Below the pieces are notes generated by a model, which was given only the letters and a program-made list of their open reading frames with translations, was not told where the DNA came from and did no database searches. 64,000 nucleotides of DNA from Frigoribacterium sp. PhB24 (GTDB lineage: Bacteria > Actinomycetota > Actinomycetes > Actinomycetales > Microbacteriaceae), in the NCBI RefSeq assembly GCF_003755185.1, contig NZ_RKIC01000011.1:62001-126000 (forward strand), in the 5' to 3' direction. Made by a program: the position numbers and the translations under genes. Positions 62,012 to 64,000 of the stretch are shown here, piece by piece. The number at the start of each line of letters is the position of its first letter. The stretch's first letter is position 1.

Positions 62012-62131
62012 ACGAGCGCTCTCTGCCGCACCGCGCCTCCGCGGGTCAGAGTGGTGGTCGTCACCCCGACCACCGTCGGCGCGACGACCACCACCGGCCG
62101 CGCCCCGCGCGGCACACCCGAAGGAGCAACC

Positions 62132-62875
62132 GTGAAGATCAGCGGCAACACCGTGTTCATCCCCGGAGCCACGTCCGGCATCGGCCTGGGCCTCGCGCTG
62201 CGCCTGCAGGCCGCCGGTAACACCGTCGTCGTGGCAGGCCGACGCCGGGCGCTGCTCGACGAGATCGTCCGCGACCACCCGGGCCTCGAGGCCGTCGAGC
62301 TCGACATGACCGACCCGCAGGCCGTCGTGGACGTCTCGGCCGAGGTGCAGCGCCGCTGGCCCGAGACCAACGTCGTCGTCGCGATGGCCGGCATCATGCA
62401 GACCGAGGACGTCACGACCGGCGACTTCCTCGCCACCGCCGAGTCGACGGTCACGACCAACTTGCTCGGTCCGATCCGCCTCATCGCCGCATGGACGTCG
62501 TTCCTGCAGACGCAGCCCGCCGCCTCGTTCGTGACCGTGTCGTCGGGGCTCGCGAGCGTGCCGCTGCCGATCACGCCGACCTACAACGCGACCAAAGCCG
62601 CCATCCACTCCTTCAGCGAGGGCATCCGTGTGCAGCTCGCCGACACGAGCGTGCAGGTCGTCGAGCTCGTACCGCCGGCCGTGCAGACCACCTTGCTCGG
62701 CCAGCAGGACGACCCGTCGGCCATGCCGCTCGAGGAGTACCTCGACGAGACGATGGCATTGCTCGAAGCGCAGCCCGACGCCCACGAGATCCTGGTCGAG
62801 CGCGTCAAGTTCCTGCGCAACGCTGAGGCCGAGGGGCGGTACGACGCGGTGCTCGCGCTGTTGAGCGGGCACTGA
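62132..62875 (+). CDS. SDR-family oxidoreductase (DltE-like)
   Basis: A 247-residue short-chain dehydrogenase of the DltE-like group: VFIPGATSGIGLGLALRLQ at the start (TGxxxGIG in the variant form GATSGIG), AMAGIMQTED (NAG equivalent), catalytic YNATKAAIHSFSEGIRVQL and a variable C-terminus. GTG 62132 has AAGGAG upstream. It is divergent from the XRE/MmyB regulator, the usual configuration. Oxidised/reduced substrate unknown. A GC-rich leader with a 12-base inverted repeat precedes it. Confidence 0.85.
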   Translation: MKISGNTVFIPGATSGIGLGLALRLQAAGNTVVVAGRRRALLDEIVRDHPGLEAVELDMTDPQAVVDVSAEVQRRWPETNVVVAMAGIMQTEDVTTGDFLATAESTVTTNLLGPIRLIAAWTSFLQTQPAASFVTVSSGLASVPLPITPTYNATKAAIHSFSEGIRVQLADTSVQVVELVPPAVQTTLLGQQDDPSAMPLEEYLDETMALLEAQPDAHEILVERVKFLRNAEAEGRYDAVLALLSGH

Positions 62876-62909
62876 GGCCGGGCTGGGGGCAGCGCCCTAG
62901 GCTGGGCGG

Positions 62910-63143
62910 ATGAGTGCATGGGGCGACTGGGGTCCGGCGGTGGTGGCGATCGTCGTGGCGGTGGTGTACCTCGTGATCGTCGTCAGCATCGTGCGGGCGG
63001 TGCGGCGTCGGGCCGACACGACGCAACTCGAGCGCACGGTCTGGACGGTCGCGGCCGTCCTCTTCCCGCTCGGCGCCGGCGCGGTCTGGCTGCTGCTCGG
63101 GCCGCACCCGCTCGGGCTGCGCATCGACCACGAGCAGGATTAG
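62910..63143 (+). CDS. PLDc_N-domain membrane protein
   Basis: A 77-residue membrane protein with two transmembrane helices (about 9-30 and 42-64). The sequence RTVWTVAAVLFPLGAGAVWLLLGP matches the phospholipase D nuclease N-terminal (PLDc_N) module, here free-standing. Function unknown. TAGGCT at 62898-62903 is six bases before ATG 62910, suggesting a leaderless message. A hairpin of family A follows 29 bases after the stop. Confidence 0.75.
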   Translation: MSAWGDWGPAVVAIVVAVVYLVIVVSIVRAVRRRADTTQLERTVWTVAAVLFPLGAGAVWLLLGPHPLGLRIDHEQD

Positions 63144-63171
63144 GGCCCACCCGGCCCATCTCCGGTCGTGG

Positions 63172-63229
63172 CGAGGTGTCACGACGTGCCGCTCACCTCC
63201 AGAGATGAGCGGCAAGCCGTGACATCTCG
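63172..63229. terminator. Long hairpin A3
   Basis: The left arm (from 63172) and the right arm (to 63229) are related to A1 and A2 (shared GTCACGACGTGCCGCTCAC), with a few mismatches between arms. It lies after the PLDc_N gene. Confidence 0.55.
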
Positions 63230-63271
63230 ACAGGCAGACCGGGTGTCGGTGGCCGCACCTAGCCTGCGGGG

Positions 63272-63871
63272 ATGACCCGCCCGACATCCCGACCCGACGG
63301 CTGCCGAGGAGGCGCGGGTCGACACGACGAGGCCGCCTGCGGTCGTCCGGTCGCTCCCGCGTCACCCGTGCCGCTCTGCGACCGCCACCTCGCCATCGCC
63401 GCCGACTGGGTGGCCACGCTCGAGGGTCCCGGCGAGGGAGTGACCGACCTGCTGCCATCTCCTTGCCTGGCGTGCGGGTCGCGGCTCGGCGTGCACTGGC
63501 CGTCGGGGTGGCTCTGCGCCGTCTGCGAGTGGCGCCAGGGCGACGTGCCCGACGGCGAGCTCGGGGTCGTGCGGGTCGACGTCGTCTACTACATCCGGTT
63601 CGACGACCGCATCAAGATCGGCACGTCGTCGAACCCCCGGCAGCGACTGGGCACGCTCTGGCACGACGAGCTGCTCGCCTTCGAGCGCGGCGACCGCCTG
63701 GTCGAACGGCGGCGGCACGGGCAGTTCTCGGCGACGAGGTTCGGGCGCACCGAGTGGTTCGCGCAGAGCGCCGAGCTCGACGCCCACGTGGCGGCGCTGG
63801 CCGCAGGCGTCGACGACCCGTGGCAGCGCTACGCCCGCTGGCGCAGCGAGGCGCTCGCCCTGCGCGGCTGA
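63272..63871 (+). CDS. GIY-YIG-like (MUG113/T5orf172) protein with zinc-finger half
   Basis: A 199-residue protein. The first part contains two Cys pairs (PCLACGSRLG and LCAVCEWRQG), a likely zinc ribbon. From about residue 105 it reads VYYIRFDDRIKIGTSSNPRQRLGTL then ERRRHGQFSATRFGRTEWF, the pattern of the MUG113/T5orf172 branch of the GIY-YIG nuclease superfamily, where IKIGxS and Arg, His and Glu are catalytic. It is probably a DNA nuclease or DNA-binding protein. TAGCCT at 63260-63265, six bases before ATG 63272, indicates a leaderless transcript. A copy of the dispersed word is in codons 13-15. Confidence 0.75.
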   Translation: MTRPTSRPDGCRGGAGRHDEAACGRPVAPASPVPLCDRHLAIAADWVATLEGPGEGVTDLLPSPCLACGSRLGVHWPSGWLCAVCEWRQGDVPDGELGVVRVDVVYYIRFDDRIKIGTSSNPRQRLGTLWHDELLAFERGDRLVERRRHGQFSATRFGRTEWFAQSAELDAHVAALAAGVDDPWQRYARWRSEALALRG

Positions 63872-63882
63872 CCCGGCTGACG

Positions 63883-63945
63883 CCTGCGGCCTGCGGCCTG
63901 GCGCCCGCCGCCTGCGGCCTGGCGCCCGCCGCCTGCGGCCTGCCG
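63883..63945 (+). repeat. 21-bp tandem repeat at the window end
   Basis: CCTGCGGCCTGGCGCCCGCC-type units begin at 63890 and 63911, with a partial third unit from 63932 and a fragment before. It lies in the convergent gap between the GIY-YIG-like gene and the partial gene at the right edge and can fold into strong stems. Confidence 0.7.
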
Positions 63946-63966
63946 CGACACCGGGACGGGCGAGGG

Positions 63967-64000
63967 TCAGCGGCGGAGGTACGCGTCGACGAGCAGGGGG
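63967..64000 (-). CDS. 3' end of a leftward gene (partial)
   Basis: A minus-strand reading ending in LLVDAYLRR and a TGA at 63969-63967 runs off the window. Only about ten codons are seen. It is offered because no other reading fits the end, but the product cannot be named. Confidence 0.3.
   Translation of the reverse strand, partial: PLLVDAYLRR

Overview
The window is about 72% GC with dense, mostly overlapping genes. Its gene set is typically actinobacterial: bifunctional PutA, monomeric NADP isocitrate dehydrogenase, an OleBC fusion, DUF3263 plus LytR_C, XPB helicase, and cspB-DUF3027-serC. Together these point to a chromosomal segment of a Microbacteriaceae-like organism (Frigoribacterium, Curtobacterium or Clavibacter type; the genus is my inference). 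I see no phage, insertion sequence or CRISPR, and nearly everything looks like core or lineage-level genome.

Layout. 1-6 kb: end of a LysR regulator, an SDR, two small proteins, an MFS exporter opposite a TetR regulator, and a DrrAB-type ABC exporter. 6-11 kb: putA behind a well-formed promoter/operator, then a zinc alcohol dehydrogenase. 11-16 kb: the oleA-oleBC-oleD operon for long-chain olefins, with four-base overlaps. 16-21 kb: small membrane proteins, a FUSC/MarR pair, tRNA-Thr, a nitroreductase with msrB, and DUF2332. 21-27 kb: DUF3263-LytR_C, a cold-shock protein, groL under two CIRCE operators, and a two-component system. 27-34.6 kb: XPB helicase and partner, cold-shock-DUF3027, serC and a DtxR regulator. 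34.8-37.3 kb: an NlpC/P60 protein, an HNH endonuclease behind a leader-peptide attenuator, and tRNA-Arg followed by an 83-bp tandem array. 37.5-42.3 kb: an NRAMP-like transporter coupled to a hydroxyacid dehydrogenase, a VOC/MarR pair and an APC permease. 42.7-51.5 kb: metF-metE, metY plus an LLM flavin oxidoreductase, and icd. 51.7-64 kb: lysG/lysE, a VTT/CDP-alcohol phosphotransferase fusion, YdeI, Pr6Pr, a CHRD protein with class F sortase opposite an ECF sigma/anti-sigma pair, Gfo/Idh, an XRE/MmyB regulator opposite an SDR, a PLDc_N protein and a GIY-YIG-like protein.

The signals the genes do not explain are these. (1) A short word, GGAGGCGCG, with extended form CAGGAGGCGCGGGTCG, occurs about 49 times by hand count on both strands, inside and between genes. 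(2) A complete-looking ribosome-mediated attenuator precedes the HNH endonuclease. (3) Sequence-related long hairpins sit at gene ends. (4) Tandem 83-bp repeats each carry a copy of the tRNA-Arg 3' end. (5) Many genes have a TAnnnT -10 box only 6-8 bases before the start codon, which implies leaderless transcripts.
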